A DNA stretch of 64,000 bases, taken from assembly GCA_002716125.1 (NCBI GenBank), contig PAZH01000088.1, forward strand, positions 1 to 64,000, in the 5' to 3' direction. This DNA comes from Rhodospirillaceae bacterium. GTDB taxonomy: Bacteria; Pseudomonadota; Alphaproteobacteria; UBA8366. The translations under genes were made by a program, and so were the position numbers. Of this stretch, positions 8,493 through 18,008 are shown one piece after another (the first letter of the stretch is position 1; every line of letters begins with the position of its first letter). The notes under the pieces are model-generated. The model was not told the DNA's origin. It saw only the letters and a program-made list of their open reading frames with translations, and did no database searches.

Positions 8493-9439
8493 TTAAGCTC
8501 GACGCGCGGGTTGAGGAAGCGGTACGCCACGTCGACGACGAGGTTCGTCAGTACGACAAAGACGCCGAGCACCAAGACACCGGATTGGATCATCGGATAG
8601 TCTCGCTGGATGATCGCTTCGTAAATGACGCGGCCGACGCCGGGCCAAGCAAAAATTGCTTCGAGGACAACGGTTCCGCCAAGCAAATCGGCGAGCTGGA
8701 GGCCGCTGATTGTGAGTGTCGGAATCATCGCGTTTCGGAGCGTGTATTTATAGACGACCTTTCGCTCGCGAAAGCCGAGGGATCGCGCGGTGTCGACGTA
8801 TTCCTTGTTCATCTCGTCGAGCATGCTGGACCGGGTCAGCCGCGTTGTATAAGCGGCTTGCCGGAAGCCGATCGCGATCGCGGGCAAGATCAAATAGATC
8901 AGGCTTTCTTGCAGGTTCTCCAAAGGGCTGGTGTATCCGGACGACGGCAGCCAGCCGAGATGCAGCGAGAAGAGCAGCACTGCCATGATGGCGAACCAAA
9001 ATTCGGGAATGGAAATTCCGGCCAACGCCGATATTTGAACGGCGTTGTCCACATAGGTGTTGCGTTTTAGTGCGGCCAAAGTTCCGAGAGGAATGGCGAT
9101 ACACATTGATAGGATCATACCAGTGATCGCCAGGTAGGCGGTCGCGGGAATGCGCTCAAAGAGCTCCAGCGTCACGTCGCGGCGCGTGATCAGCGATTTG
9201 CCGAGGTCTCCCTGCAAAACGCGACCGATCCACTTGCCGTACTGGACGTAGATCGGGTCGTTTAGCCCGAACTCCTCTTCAAGCGCGGCGCGAACCTCCG
9301 GGTCTTCGATATCCTCTTCGCCCATCATGACGTCGATAATGTCGCCGGGTAGCATTTGTACGAAGGTGAAGACGACGACTGTGAGGACGAACAGGACCGG
9401 GATGAGATAGACCAGTCTCCGAATAATGTAAGCGAGCAT
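8489..9439 (-). CDS. DppB-type ABC transporter permease, orphan in this window
   Basis: A 316-residue inner-membrane permease with six predicted helices. The first helix (AYIIRRLVYLIPVLFVLTVVVF) and the motif QMLPGD, followed by an acidic periplasmic stretch and LNDPIYVQYGKW, are typical of the DppB/OppB half of peptide and nickel importers. The EAA-like loop is RSMLDEMNKEYVDTARSLG, with LRNAMIPTLT after it. No DppC-type partner, binding protein or ATPase is next to it: downstream is a convergent CoA transferase and upstream a SixA-like gene. A 28-codon ORF abuts its start. Confidence 0.9.
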   Translation of the reverse strand: MLAYIIRRLVYLIPVLFVLTVVVFTFVQMLPGDIIDVMMGEEDIEDPEVRAALEEEFGLNDPIYVQYGKWIGRVLQGDLGKSLITRRDVTLELFERIPATAYLAITGMILSMCIAIPLGTLAALKRNTYVDNAVQISALAGISIPEFWFAIMAVLLFSLHLGWLPSSGYTSPLENLQESLIYLILPAIAIGFRQAAYTTRLTRSSMLDEMNKEYVDTARSLGFRERKVVYKYTLRNAMIPTLTISGLQLADLLGGTVVLEAIFAWPGVGRVIYEAIIQRDYPMIQSGVLVLGVFVVLTNLVVDVAYRFLNPRVELN

Positions 9440-9526
9440 TTAGGGAAGCGGCCGGTTGCTGGTGACGTTTGTTTCTGTAGACGGCGCGATAGTCGTCGAA
9501 GCATGCGCGATGGGCAAGTCTGTCAT
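9440..9526 (-). CDS. Short ORF abutting the permease start; possible gene remnant or leader peptide
   Basis: A 28-residue ORF (MTDLPIAHASTTIAPS...) ends in TAA immediately before the permease ATG and starts 14 bp after the SixA-like stop, in the same direction. Its Thr/Ser-rich, non-hydrophobic start resembles the cytoplasmic N-terminus of DppC-type permeases, so it may be what is left of a deleted partner gene, or a coupling ORF. Nothing else supports translation. Confidence 0.25.
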   Translation of the reverse strand: MTDLPIAHASTTIAPSTETNVTSNRPLP

Positions 9527-9540
9527 GGATAATTATCGCC

Positions 9541-10050
9541 TTAGTCGTCCTTGGGTGTCGACAGTTTCGCTAAGCGGCCCGTATTAGGACCGAGTGCGGG
9601 CCAGCTGTCGGTGGTGAACTCGAGGGCCGCGAGGGCGCATGTGGGGAATTTCGTGCTCAATTGACGCATCGCGGCAGGGTTACCGTCGGCTGCCAATAAT
9701 CCAGTCGTTACTTCGAGAGCCGGGTTATGACCGATTAAGAGCACCTCGGTATCAGAATCGGGAATCTGTATGAGCCGTCGCATGATCTCATTGGGATCGA
9801 AAGTGTAGAGTGTTTCCTCAATTTCGATACGTGTATTGCCGTTGAGACTGGGAACGACACCCGCCAATGTCTCTCGCGCGCACTGGGCGGCTGAACAGAG
9901 CACAAGGGATGGTGTTGCACCCCAATCCACCAAACGACGGCCCATCTGCGCTGCATCCTGATGACCTCGTTCCGCCAGCGGACGATCGATATCGGCTAAA
10001 TCCGCTGCACTTTTGGCCTTTCCGTGGCGTAGAAAATACAACCTAAGCAT
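9541..10050 (-). CDS. Histidine phosphatase superfamily protein, SixA-like
   Basis: A 169-residue protein with the RHG motif at its start (YFLRHGKAKSAADL) and the second catalytic His in VLLIGHNPALE, the layout of the SixA branch of phosphoglycerate-mutase-like phosphatases. SixA removes phosphate from histidine phosphotransfer domains in enterobacteria; in Alphaproteobacteria the substrate is not established. It is divergent from ppk1 across a 133-bp region. Confidence 0.85.
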   Translation of the reverse strand: MLRLYFLRHGKAKSAADLADIDRPLAERGHQDAAQMGRRLVDWGATPSLVLCSAAQCARETLAGVVPSLNGNTRIEIEETLYTFDPNEIMRRLIQIPDSDTEVLLIGHNPALEVTTGLLAADGNPAAMRQLSTKFPTCALAALEFTTDSWPALGPNTGRLAKLSTPKDD

Positions 10051-10183
10051 ATGAAAACCTTAGATTTGTTGCGCATTCAAGTTCGCGGCGCGAGAGGAAG
10101 TGGTCGTTTTTGTATGTTTATTGCATTAATATGGATCGCATAACGTAAAGGGGCGATAGCGATTTTCGCTATTCGGAGTTTAG

Positions 10184-12358
10184 ATGTCGGGTGTCCAAAG
10201 GCCGGAAGATCATGGCAGCGCGGAGATCGTGAGTGCTGTTCCGGCCATAACGCGAAATTCGAATGACCGATTTATCAACCGCGAGCTTTCGTGGCTGGAA
10301 TTCAATATGCGCGTGCTTGCGGAAGCCAATAACACCGCAAATCCGTTGTTGGAACGTGTACGGTTCCTATCGATTTCATCGACGAATTTGGATGAATTTT
10401 ACATGGTTCGCGCCGCCGGATTGACGGGGCAGGTCGCCGCCGGTATCAGCGAGCGGAGCCAAGACGGACTAACGCCGAACGAACAATTGAATGCGATCCG
10501 GGAGAAAGTCGCTGAACTGTTGCAAGGTCAGGACGAATGCCTCGAACGTCTTTTGACCGAATGTAAAGTGTCCGGCGTCGAAGTTGTCGGTGGCGCGGAA
10601 CTCGGCGAGCAAGACAAGGATTGGCTCGCATCCTGGTTTGGTAAGCAGGTATTCCCTGTATTGACGCCGCTTGCGGTCGATCCTGCCCATCCATTTCCCT
10701 TCATTCAAAACGGCAGCGTCGTCTTTGCGTTGGAGCTTCGGCGCGAGGCTGATGAACGTGAAATGAAGGGCTTGATCATCATTCCCAATCAGATCAATCG
10801 ATTTGTGCGTCTGCCGGGCCCTGGTATTCGATTTATCGCCCTGGAGGACGTGATCGACTTGAATTTGGGGCGTCTGTTTCCCGGCTTTGACGTCGAAGGG
10901 TGCGGTATGTTCCGGATTATTCGGGACAGCGAAGTGGAGATCGATGAAGAAGCCGAAGACTTGGTGCGGACGTTTGAATCCGCCTTGAAACGCCGTCGCC
11001 GTGGCCATGTTATTCGGCTGGATTTTGACGCGAGCATGCCGGAGGAATTCCGTCGTTTCGTTATGCAAGAGTTCGATGGCGCTTATACCCATGTATTTTT
11101 GCATCGTCGGATGCTTGGCATTACGGATATTGCCGAAATCATTGTGGACGAGCGCCGGGATCTGCAATACGGCCGGATGAATGTGCGCTTTCCGGAGCGT
11201 GTGCGCGAGTATGGCGGCGACATTTTTGCCGCGATCCGCGCGAAAGATTTCGTCGTGCACCATCCTTACGAGAGCTTTGACGTCGTCGTGCAGTTCCTGC
11301 GGCAGGCAACGCGTGATCCGGCTGTCGTCGCCATCAAGCAGACGCTCTATCGGACGTCTGACGAGTCGCCTATTGTCGGGGCATTGATTGAAGCGGCGGA
11401 AGCCGGAAAGTCGGTCACTGCGCTCATTGAATTGAAAGCAAGATTCGATGAGGAAACGAATATTCAACTCGCTCGTGATTTAGAGCGCGCCGGTGTTCAG
11501 GTCGTCTACGGGTTTATCGATCTTAAAACGCACGCAAAGGTCTCGTTGGCAGTCCGCCGTGAAGCACAGGACCTCCGGACGTATGTCCATTTTGGAACCG
11601 GAAATTATCATCCGATAACTGCTAAGATTTATACCGACCTAAGTTTCTTCACGTCGGACGAAGCGTTAGGCCGGGATGCGGCGCGGCTCTTTAATTACAT
11701 GACCGGATATGCGACGCCGGAAGTCATGGAGAAGCTTGAATTTTCGCCGGCAACGCTAAAGCCGACATTGTGGAGACTTATCCATGACGAGATTGGTCAT
11801 GCAGAGGCGGGTCGGCCGGCAACGATTTGGGCCAAAATGAATTCCCTTGTGGATGGCGAGATCATCGATGCGCTCTACGATGCGAGTCGGGCGGGCGTGG
11901 AAATCGAACTCTTTATCCGGGGCATTTGTTGCCTGCGGCCGGGTATTCCGGGACTCTCCGAAAATATTCGTGTGAAGAGTCTCATCGGCCGGTTCTTGGA
12001 GCATAGCCGTATTATTTGTTTTGGCGCCGGACATCCCCTGCCGTCGGACAATTGCAAGGTTTTCCTATCTTCTGCCGATTGGATGCCAAGAAACTTGCAC
12101 CGACGGGTCGAAACGTTCATTCCTATCGAAAATTCGACTGTGAAAAAACAAATCGTCGAACAGGTAATGGTCGCGAACCTAAACGATGTTGCGCAAAGCT
12201 GGGAAATGCTACCGGACGGGTCGTTTCGACAATTGTCAAAAGGCGGCAACGAATTTTCGGCACATACCTATTTCATGACGAACCCCAGTCTTTCGGGGCG
12301 CGGTAGCGCGCTTGAAAAATGCCGCCCTGTGAAGCCCTTGAAGCTTAAGCGGGCCTGA
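10184..12358 (+). CDS. ppk1: Polyphosphate kinase 1
   Basis: A 724-residue protein, the usual PPK1 length. It makes polyphosphate from ATP reversibly through a phosphohistidine. The N-terminal [19 protein letters not shown] and [11 protein letters not shown] motifs identify the family. The autophosphorylated His is expected at His469 in [10 protein letters not shown], and the C-terminal phospholipase-D-like domain ends with [14 protein letters not shown]. It sits 4 bp before ppx, so synthesis and breakdown of polyphosphate are encoded together. The last 30 residues are basic and poorly conserved. Confidence 0.97.
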   Translation: MSGVQRPEDHGSAEIVSAVPAITRNSNDRFINRELSWLEFNMRVLAEANNTANPLLERVRFLSISSTNLDEFYMVRAAGLTGQVAAGISERSQDGLTPNEQLNAIREKVAELLQGQDECLERLLTECKVSGVEVVGGAELGEQDKDWLASWFGKQVFPVLTPLAVDPAHPFPFIQNGSVVFALELRREADEREMKGLIIIPNQINRFVRLPGPGIRFIALEDVIDLNLGRLFPGFDVEGCGMFRIIRDSEVEIDEEAEDLVRTFESALKRRRRGHVIRLDFDASMPEEFRRFVMQEFDGAYTHVFLHRRMLGITDIAEIIVDERRDLQYGRMNVRFPERVREYGGDIFAAIRAKDFVVHHPYESFDVVVQFLRQATRDPAVVAIKQTLYRTSDESPIVGALIEAAEAGKSVTALIELKARFDEETNIQLARDLERAGVQVVYGFIDLKTHAKVSLAVRREAQDLRTYVHFGTGNYHPITAKIYTDLSFFTSDEALGRDAARLFNYMTGYATPEVMEKLEFSPATLKPTLWRLIHDEIGHAEAGRPATIWAKMNSLVDGEIIDALYDASRAGVEIELFIRGICCLRPGIPGLSENIRVKSLIGRFLEHSRIICFGAGHPLPSDNCKVFLSSADWMPRNLHRRVETFIPIENSTVKKQIVEQVMVANLNDVAQSWEMLPDGSFRQLSKGGNEFSAHTYFMTNPSLSGRGSALEKCRPVKPLKLKRA

Positions 12359-12362
12359 ATTA

Positions 12363-13880
12363 ATGCCCGGCATTCTCACGGCTAAGAAAGTCGGGAAACG
12401 CAAAGGGCCCGTCGCGGTTATCGATATCGGGTCGAACTCCATTCGTCTGGTTGTATACGATGGCGCCAAGCGGGCGCCTTTGCCGGTCTTTAATGAGAAG
12501 GTTATCTGCGGCCTAGGGCGCGACCTTGATCGTAGTGGGCAGATGTCGGACGAAAGCATGGAAATGGCCATGCATTGCCTGCAGCGCTACGTCGCGTTGA
12601 CCGGTTCCATGGGCGTGCGCCGTGTCCAGACAGTTGCAACGGCAGCCGTTCGCGAGGCATCGAACGGCGCCGATTTTGTGCAACGCATTCAGCGTGAATG
12701 CGGGCTTGATGTCGGTGTTCTGTCCGGTCGTCAGGAAGCAGAGCTCTCCGCGCTGGGCGTCTTGTCCGGCATCCCGAAAGCGCAAGGCGTTATGGGCGAT
12801 CTTGGCGGTGGCAGTGTCGAACTCGTGAAATTGAGTGACGGGCGCCTCCGCCAGAAAACGACGTTGCCGTTAGGCGCCTTACGCGTTGCAGCGAATGACC
12901 TGTCGGATGAAGCCATCGACAAAGAGCTATCCAACTTAGGATGGTTGAGTGCTGCGAAGGAAGAGACTTTCTACGCGGTCGGCGGTGCCTGGCGGGCACT
13001 GGCTCGAATTCACATGGAGCAAATACGTTATCCACTGCACGTGATTCACCAATATTCGTTGAATGCGATCGAAGCGTTAAGCTTTGCACGGTTTGTCGGA
13101 AACCTTAGTCACGAAACATTGACCCGTATCCAAGGTTTGAGCCGGTCGCGGATCGACTCTGTACCGTATGCAGCGCGATTGTTAGAGCGGCTTCTTCTGC
13201 ATACGGAAGTCGATCAATTGGTTTTTTGCGCTTACGGGCTGCGGGAAGGCTGCCTCTTCGAACGCCTTTCGCGCAAATGCCGCTCGCAAGATGCCTTGAT
13301 CGCGATGAGCCAGGAAGTATCGGGTCGTGCTGGTCGTGCCACATCCGACGGTGACCGGCTGTCCGATTGGATTGCGCCAGCATTTGCGGATGAAACACCG
13401 GATATGGCGCGCTTACGCCGCGCCGCGGCGAACTTGGCTGATATTGGTTGGTCCGAACATCCCGATTATCGGGCGGAGCAGGTTTTCTTGCGCATTTTGC
13501 GTATGCCGCTTGTCGGGATTGATCATTTGGAGCGGGCGACGCTGGCGCTCGCGGTGGCCTCTCGGCATTCTGCGATGGATAAAATCGTTCGGCGCTGGCG
13601 GATCGACACCTTGTTGAGCGACGAACGGCTCGCGGATGCGCGGACGATCGGATTGGCGATGCGGTTGGCCTATACACTAACAGGCGGTGCATTCGGCCTC
13701 TTGGAGACGACCAGGCTTGAGCGGCAAGACGACCGGTTACGGCTTATCATCCCATCGCAAGAAGATATCCTGGTTGGCGACGTCGTGGAACGAAGACTGC
13801 GGGCCCTCGGCAAAAGCCTCAAATGTGTGCATGAGGTCGTATTCGTTGACGAAGCGGCACCGCGCGTCGCGACGGGCTAG
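12363..13880 (+). CDS. ppx: Exopolyphosphatase / guanosine pentaphosphate phosphohydrolase
   Basis: A 505-residue member of the Ppx/GppA family with an actin-like ATPase fold. The phosphate-1 motif AVIDIGSNSIRLVVYD is near residues 19-34, and the second glycine-rich loop is MGDLGGGSVELV. A C-terminal region of about 190 residues resembles the HD-like domain of longer Ppx proteins. The ATG lies 4 bp after the ppk1 stop, so it is translationally linked. It degrades polyphosphate from the ends, and GppA activity on pppGpp cannot be ruled out. Confidence 0.93.
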   Translation: MPGILTAKKVGKRKGPVAVIDIGSNSIRLVVYDGAKRAPLPVFNEKVICGLGRDLDRSGQMSDESMEMAMHCLQRYVALTGSMGVRRVQTVATAAVREASNGADFVQRIQRECGLDVGVLSGRQEAELSALGVLSGIPKAQGVMGDLGGGSVELVKLSDGRLRQKTTLPLGALRVAANDLSDEAIDKELSNLGWLSAAKEETFYAVGGAWRALARIHMEQIRYPLHVIHQYSLNAIEALSFARFVGNLSHETLTRIQGLSRSRIDSVPYAARLLERLLLHTEVDQLVFCAYGLREGCLFERLSRKCRSQDALIAMSQEVSGRAGRATSDGDRLSDWIAPAFADETPDMARLRRAAANLADIGWSEHPDYRAEQVFLRILRMPLVGIDHLERATLALAVASRHSAMDKIVRRWRIDTLLSDERLADARTIGLAMRLAYTLTGGAFGLLETTRLERQDDRLRLIIPSQEDILVGDVVERRLRALGKSLKCVHEVVFVDEAAPRVATG

Positions 13881-13895
13881 CCGTTGCGGCGGATC

Positions 13896-14912
13896 TCATC
13901 GAACCGTGAGTGTTGTTTCGTGACGTGCGAATACCTTCATTTTGGTATCGCTCCGGCGCATTAGGGTGAATTGACCTTTATAGACGCCCGACGGCCAAGC
14001 GGGCCGTTTTGCGCGTTTCTTCCCGATATATAAAAACCGTACGGCGGCATTTTTCTCGGCGGTTTTACGACTTTCGGCGAATATCGTTCCCGAGGGGTCG
14101 AGGATTCGGAGTTCATAAACATCGCCTTTTCGCAGGCCTGCGAAGTCAATATTGAACACCAGGTTCGGTGCTTTTTGCGGTAACTGCTGTTTGACGCCGA
14201 CGCCGAAAAGCAGAGCTTCTCGGTTAAGCGGTTGATCCGAGAATCCGGCCTCCATGACAAAGCTACGTTGATATCCGATCTTCTTTAGTGCTGTCGCACT
14301 CCACATTGGTTGTCGATCCGATGGACAACCGACGGATGGACGGCTGCCGACGAACGCATCGACGATCCGGTCTCGATGCGAGATCTGAAAGTGCAGGTGC
14401 GGAAACTCCGTAAGCCCGGACAGGCCGACCAAACCCAAGGTCTGACCGGCTTTCACGATATCGCCGGGGCGAACCCGAATGGATCCTTTCTTGAGATGGG
14501 CGTAGAGCGTCACCCACTTGTTGCCGTGATCTATGACGACGGCATTGCCCGCACCGAACCGCGACAAGACCTTCTTGCCGAAGACTTTCATATGGGTATC
14601 CGGCATTCCGTCGCGGATGCGGGCGACGCGCCCAGGCGCCGCTGCTAAAACACGGACGCCTTTCTCGAGCATAGATAGCTTGCGAAGCCGGAAATCGGTC
14701 CCTTTATGGCCGTTATATGTGTGGATACCGCATTGGTAATCAATCGTCCCTTCGCTTGGGTCCAGGTCGACATACGACTGTATGTAGCAACCCTTCGGGA
14801 ACTCACAATCGATCGGTAATTCGAATTTGGGCAAAGTCTGGGGATTGTCCGCCGCCTGAAGCGGAAAAGAGAAGAATGCGAGAGCGAGCGGGATGAGGAG
14901 CCAAGCTTGCAT
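13896..14912 (-). CDS. Secreted M23 family metallopeptidase
   Basis: A 338-residue protein with a signal peptide (AWLLIPLALAFFSFPLQAA) and an LytM-type catalytic domain. The zinc ligands are visible as HKGTD (H-x3-D) and PHLHFQIS (H-x-H). The family usually cuts peptide cross-bridges of peptidoglycan, or recruits amidases when the site is degenerate; here the site is complete. A region of about 120 residues after the catalytic domain is beta-rich and of unknown role. It is convergent with ppx and 12 bp downstream of rnd in the same direction. Confidence 0.87.
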   Translation of the reverse strand: MQAWLLIPLALAFFSFPLQAADNPQTLPKFELPIDCEFPKGCYIQSYVDLDPSEGTIDYQCGIHTYNGHKGTDFRLRKLSMLEKGVRVLAAAPGRVARIRDGMPDTHMKVFGKKVLSRFGAGNAVVIDHGNKWVTLYAHLKKGSIRVRPGDIVKAGQTLGLVGLSGLTEFPHLHFQISHRDRIVDAFVGSRPSVGCPSDRQPMWSATALKKIGYQRSFVMEAGFSDQPLNREALLFGVGVKQQLPQKAPNLVFNIDFAGLRKGDVYELRILDPSGTIFAESRKTAEKNAAVRFLYIGKKRAKRPAWPSGVYKGQFTLMRRSDTKMKVFARHETTLTVR

Positions 14913-14924
14913 CTATTGTCCTGC

Positions 14925-16091
14925 CTACTGGCCGTCTCCGATCTCCATGATTCGGATCCGTTTGCCCTCGGCTGTTAGACCGAGTTTGCCTTGCTTTAAT
15001 GCCAAGGCTTGTTCGCCAAACACTTCGCGCCGCCAACCGGAAAGGGCCGGGACATCCGCGTTATCCGAAGCGGCAATTCGTTCCAGATCGTCCGTCGATG
15101 CGATTAGTTTCGGTGCGACTTTCTCTTCTTCGCAACGAAGTTTCAAAAGCGTTTTCAAAAGATCCGTTAGCGGCCCCAGACCGTTAGGCAGCCGGTCGCG
15201 CTTGGGAACCTGAGGTTGGTCTTCTGGCTTCGTCGCCGCGCCGGTTTCAATGGCGTCGAGCAGGCCATCTGCCATCCTTCCCTCGGCAAAGCCGCGCGGC
15301 ATGCCTCGCGTGCGCGACAGTGCCTGTGATGTCTTTGGCGTATGAGCGGCTATATCGAGCAGTGAGTCGTCGCGAAGCAGGCGGTTTCGCGGAATGTCGC
15401 GCCGTTGTGCTTCGGCTTCTCGCCAAGCGGCCACTTCGCGAAGTACCGAGAGAAACTTCGGGTTCGTCGTCCGGCTCTTGATGCGTCGCCAGGCTTCGCG
15501 CGGGTCCATTCTGTACGTGTCCGGGTCGGTCAGAACGTCCATCTCGGAGTCGAGCCAATGTGCCCGCCCGGAAGTTTCCAGTTCGGCCGCGAGCTTTTCG
15601 TAGGCGACCCGAAGGTACGTCACGTCCGAAAGCGCGTAAGCCAGCTGTTTTTGCGTAAGCGGACGGCGGGACCAATCGGCAAACCTCGACGTTTTCTCGA
15701 GCTGAACACCGACCAACTTCGCGATCAGCGTGCCATACGCGACTTGATCGCCGAAGCCGCAGACCATGGCGGCAATTTGGGTGTCAAAAATCGGCTTGGG
15801 TACGCCGCCGAACAGATTAAAGAATATTTCGTTGTCCTGCCGGCTCGCGTGAAGGACTTTGACGACATTCGTGTTCTTAAACAACGCGTCGAGTGGAGAG
15901 AGGTCGATGTCGGACGCCATCGCATCTATCACGACCGCATCGTCAGGTCCGGCAACTTGCACAAGGCACAGAATCGGATAGTAGGTTTTCTCGCGGACGA
16001 ATTCAGTATCGACCGTGACAAAGGCCGCGTTTTTCAGCTTCTCGCAGAATGCGGCGAGCGAATTCGTATCGGCGATCGGGGTGATCGTCAT
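14925..16091 (-). CDS. rnd: Ribonuclease D
   Basis: A 388-residue 3'-5' exoribonuclease of the DEDDy type, acting in tRNA and small RNA 3' processing. The exonuclease motifs appear as FVTVDTEFVREKTYYP (Exo I), HASRQDNEIFF (Exo II) and YALSDVTYLRVAYEKL (Exo III with the Tyr and Asp). A first HRDC domain follows at about residues 210-290 (REVAAWREAEAQRRDIPRNR), and a second, less clear one ends the protein. It precedes the M23 peptidase gene and is divergent from slyX. Confidence 0.95.
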   Translation of the reverse strand: MTITPIADTNSLAAFCEKLKNAAFVTVDTEFVREKTYYPILCLVQVAGPDDAVVIDAMASDIDLSPLDALFKNTNVVKVLHASRQDNEIFFNLFGGVPKPIFDTQIAAMVCGFGDQVAYGTLIAKLVGVQLEKTSRFADWSRRPLTQKQLAYALSDVTYLRVAYEKLAAELETSGRAHWLDSEMDVLTDPDTYRMDPREAWRRIKSRTTNPKFLSVLREVAAWREAEAQRRDIPRNRLLRDDSLLDIAAHTPKTSQALSRTRGMPRGFAEGRMADGLLDAIETGAATKPEDQPQVPKRDRLPNGLGPLTDLLKTLLKLRCEEEKVAPKLIASTDDLERIAASDNADVPALSGWRREVFGEQALALKQGKLGLTAEGKRIRIMEIGDGQ

Positions 16092-16169
16092 GGTAGGTTA
16101 TGGATACACGGAATGACGCCCGCTTGAAAGGTCTGAGGCGGACGTTCGTAAATGAACAGGGGGTTGGGC

Positions 16170-16349
16170 ATGGAAGATCGGGTGATCGAACTGGAAATGA
16201 AAATGGCCCATTTCGAACAAACCATTGATGAATTGAGTGAAGTCATTGCCCGTCAGCAAACGGATATCGACCGTTTGCGCGCTCATATAGACGCCTTGTT
16301 GAAGCATATTCGGGAAGGGGCTGCGGATTCCGGGGACAATTTAGCATAA
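16170..16349 (+). CDS. slyX: SlyX family protein
   Basis: This 59-residue protein is almost entirely coiled coil (MEDRVIELEMKMAHFEQTID...), the standard SlyX start and length. The function of SlyX is unknown. ATG 16170 was preferred over the ATG at 16152 because AGGGGG lies just before it and the family starts at MEDR. The 103 bp before the next gene show no feature I can name. Confidence 0.85.
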   Translation: MEDRVIELEMKMAHFEQTIDELSEVIARQQTDIDRLRAHIDALLKHIREGAADSGDNLA

Positions 16350-16452
16350 TTGATTGAAGCCACCCGCCAGCCGATCCAGTTTGTTAGTTAAGGGACCGCC
16401 AATCTTATGCCCCATTGCAGTGCCCATTGTTTGAATAGAAACCGGAACCGTC

Positions 16453-18006
16453 GTGGCCACCGAAAGCGTTGAATCGTTACTAAGTCGATATGGTCCTTCA
16501 TATCGCTGGATTGTAACGACGACAGGGATGATGGGGGCGATGGTCATGATCCTGTCGTCGACCATGGTCAACGTCGCGGTGCCGAGCATAATGGGCACTT
16601 ACGGGGTTGGGCAGAGCGAAGCCCAATGGATGGCGACCGCCTTCTTGGCGGCCATGACCGCCAGCCAGTTGCTTGGCGCTTGGGTGATCTCCGTTTTCGG
16701 CCCCCGTGTCGGCTATATCGGCTCGGTTGTTATCTTCACCGTGGGCTCGATACTCGGTGCCTCGGCGCCGAATATCGACATTCTCATTTTGGCGCGGGTG
16801 ATCCAGGGCTTTGCCGCCGGTGTTGTTCAACCGCTCGCGATGGTGACGATTTTCAAGGTTTTCCCGCTCGAACAGCGAGGATTAGCGCTGAGTGTCTATG
16901 GCGGCGGCATCATGATCGCGCCGATTCTTGGTCCCATTGTCGGCGGTATCACGATCGATGCGTCGAGTTGGCGAGAGCTTTTCTTCATTCCGCTGCCGAT
17001 TGCGGGTATCGCTATATTGATGGGCGCGATCTTTATGCCGACCCGCGATCCGGATGCGAAACCGCTGCCGTTCGACTGGACCGGCTATGCGCTGGTTGCC
17101 GGAGCGCTGGTTTGCCTTTTGACGGCAATCGCCAACGGCCAGCGTGACGGCTGGTTCTCGGATCGAATAATGATATTGGGCGGCGGCGGTATCGCGTTGG
17201 CAACGGCTTTTGTGATCTCGCAATTGCGGGCGGAAGCGCCAATCTTGAATTTCCAAGTTTTCAAACATCGGCAGTTTGCCGCCGCGGCGGCGCTTGGGTT
17301 TGTCTTTGGGGCGGGCAATTTCGCATCGACCTACATCATCCCGGTTTTCGTTCAGACAGTGCAGAATTTCACGCCAACGGCGTCCGGCTTGGTGACGGCG
17401 CCGGCCGGCCTGGTCGTCATGTGCTTTTTTCCGATCGGCGGAAAGCTCGTCGATAATTTTGCCGCCCGCTACGTCACGATGTTCGGACTTGCGGTCTTTG
17501 CTTTCGGGGCCGCTTTGTTAAGCGGTACCGACGTTAACACGGCGTTTTGGATCTTGGCGTTCTTCGTGGTGATCGGACGGCTCGGGCAAAGCATTATGTT
17601 GCCTGCGATAAATGTGTCTGCTCTCAAGGCGTTGCCGCCCGAACAGCTGAACAACGGTTCGGGCTCGATCAATTTCGTCCGTCTTATGGGGGGCGCGTTC
17701 GGCGTGAATACCTTGGTCGTGTTCATGGAACAACGGACGGAGTTTCATGCCATTTCGTTAACGGCGACGCAGACCGCCGGCAATGCGTCGAGCCGGGAGT
17801 TGCTCGACATGGTGTCCTCGCTGCTGCACGGCGGCGGCGTGCCCGACGCGGTATTGCAGCCGGGCGCACTGCATTATCTCGGCCGTGTCGTCGAAGCACA
17901 GGCGCAGACAATGGGCTTTCAGGATGGCTTTATGGTCATTGCGGTCGTGTTTATTCTGGCACTCATCCCGGCGATGATGCTTGGGCGTGAAAAGGGTCGG
18001 CGTTAG
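16453..18006 (+). CDS. MFS multidrug exporter of the DHA2 (EmrB/QacA) family, 14 helices
   Basis: A 517-residue protein with about 14 hydrophobic segments. Motif D1-like MVNVAVPSIMGTYGVGQSEA near helix 1 and the motif C-like ILGPIVGGIT in helix 5 mark the H+-coupled drug antiporter DHA2 family. The start is GTG, giving MATESVESLLSRYG. There is no membrane-fusion partner (EmrA) or regulator next to it, so its substrate is open. Its stop is 2 bp from the convergent CoA transferase stop. Confidence 0.9.
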   Translation: MATESVESLLSRYGPSYRWIVTTTGMMGAMVMILSSTMVNVAVPSIMGTYGVGQSEAQWMATAFLAAMTASQLLGAWVISVFGPRVGYIGSVVIFTVGSILGASAPNIDILILARVIQGFAAGVVQPLAMVTIFKVFPLEQRGLALSVYGGGIMIAPILGPIVGGITIDASSWRELFFIPLPIAGIAILMGAIFMPTRDPDAKPLPFDWTGYALVAGALVCLLTAIANGQRDGWFSDRIMILGGGGIALATAFVISQLRAEAPILNFQVFKHRQFAAAAALGFVFGAGNFASTYIIPVFVQTVQNFTPTASGLVTAPAGLVVMCFFPIGGKLVDNFAARYVTMFGLAVFAFGAALLSGTDVNTAFWILAFFVVIGRLGQSIMLPAINVSALKALPPEQLNNGSGSINFVRLMGGAFGVNTLVVFMEQRTEFHAISLTATQTAGNASSRELLDMVSSLLHGGGVPDAVLQPGALHYLGRVVEAQAQTMGFQDGFMVIAVVFILALIPAMMLGREKGRR

Positions 18007-18008
18007 TG

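Noticed and set aside
10469-11467. 332-residue minus-strand ORF inside ppk1
   Set aside because: Antisense to a fully conserved PPK1; composition typical of a shadow frame.
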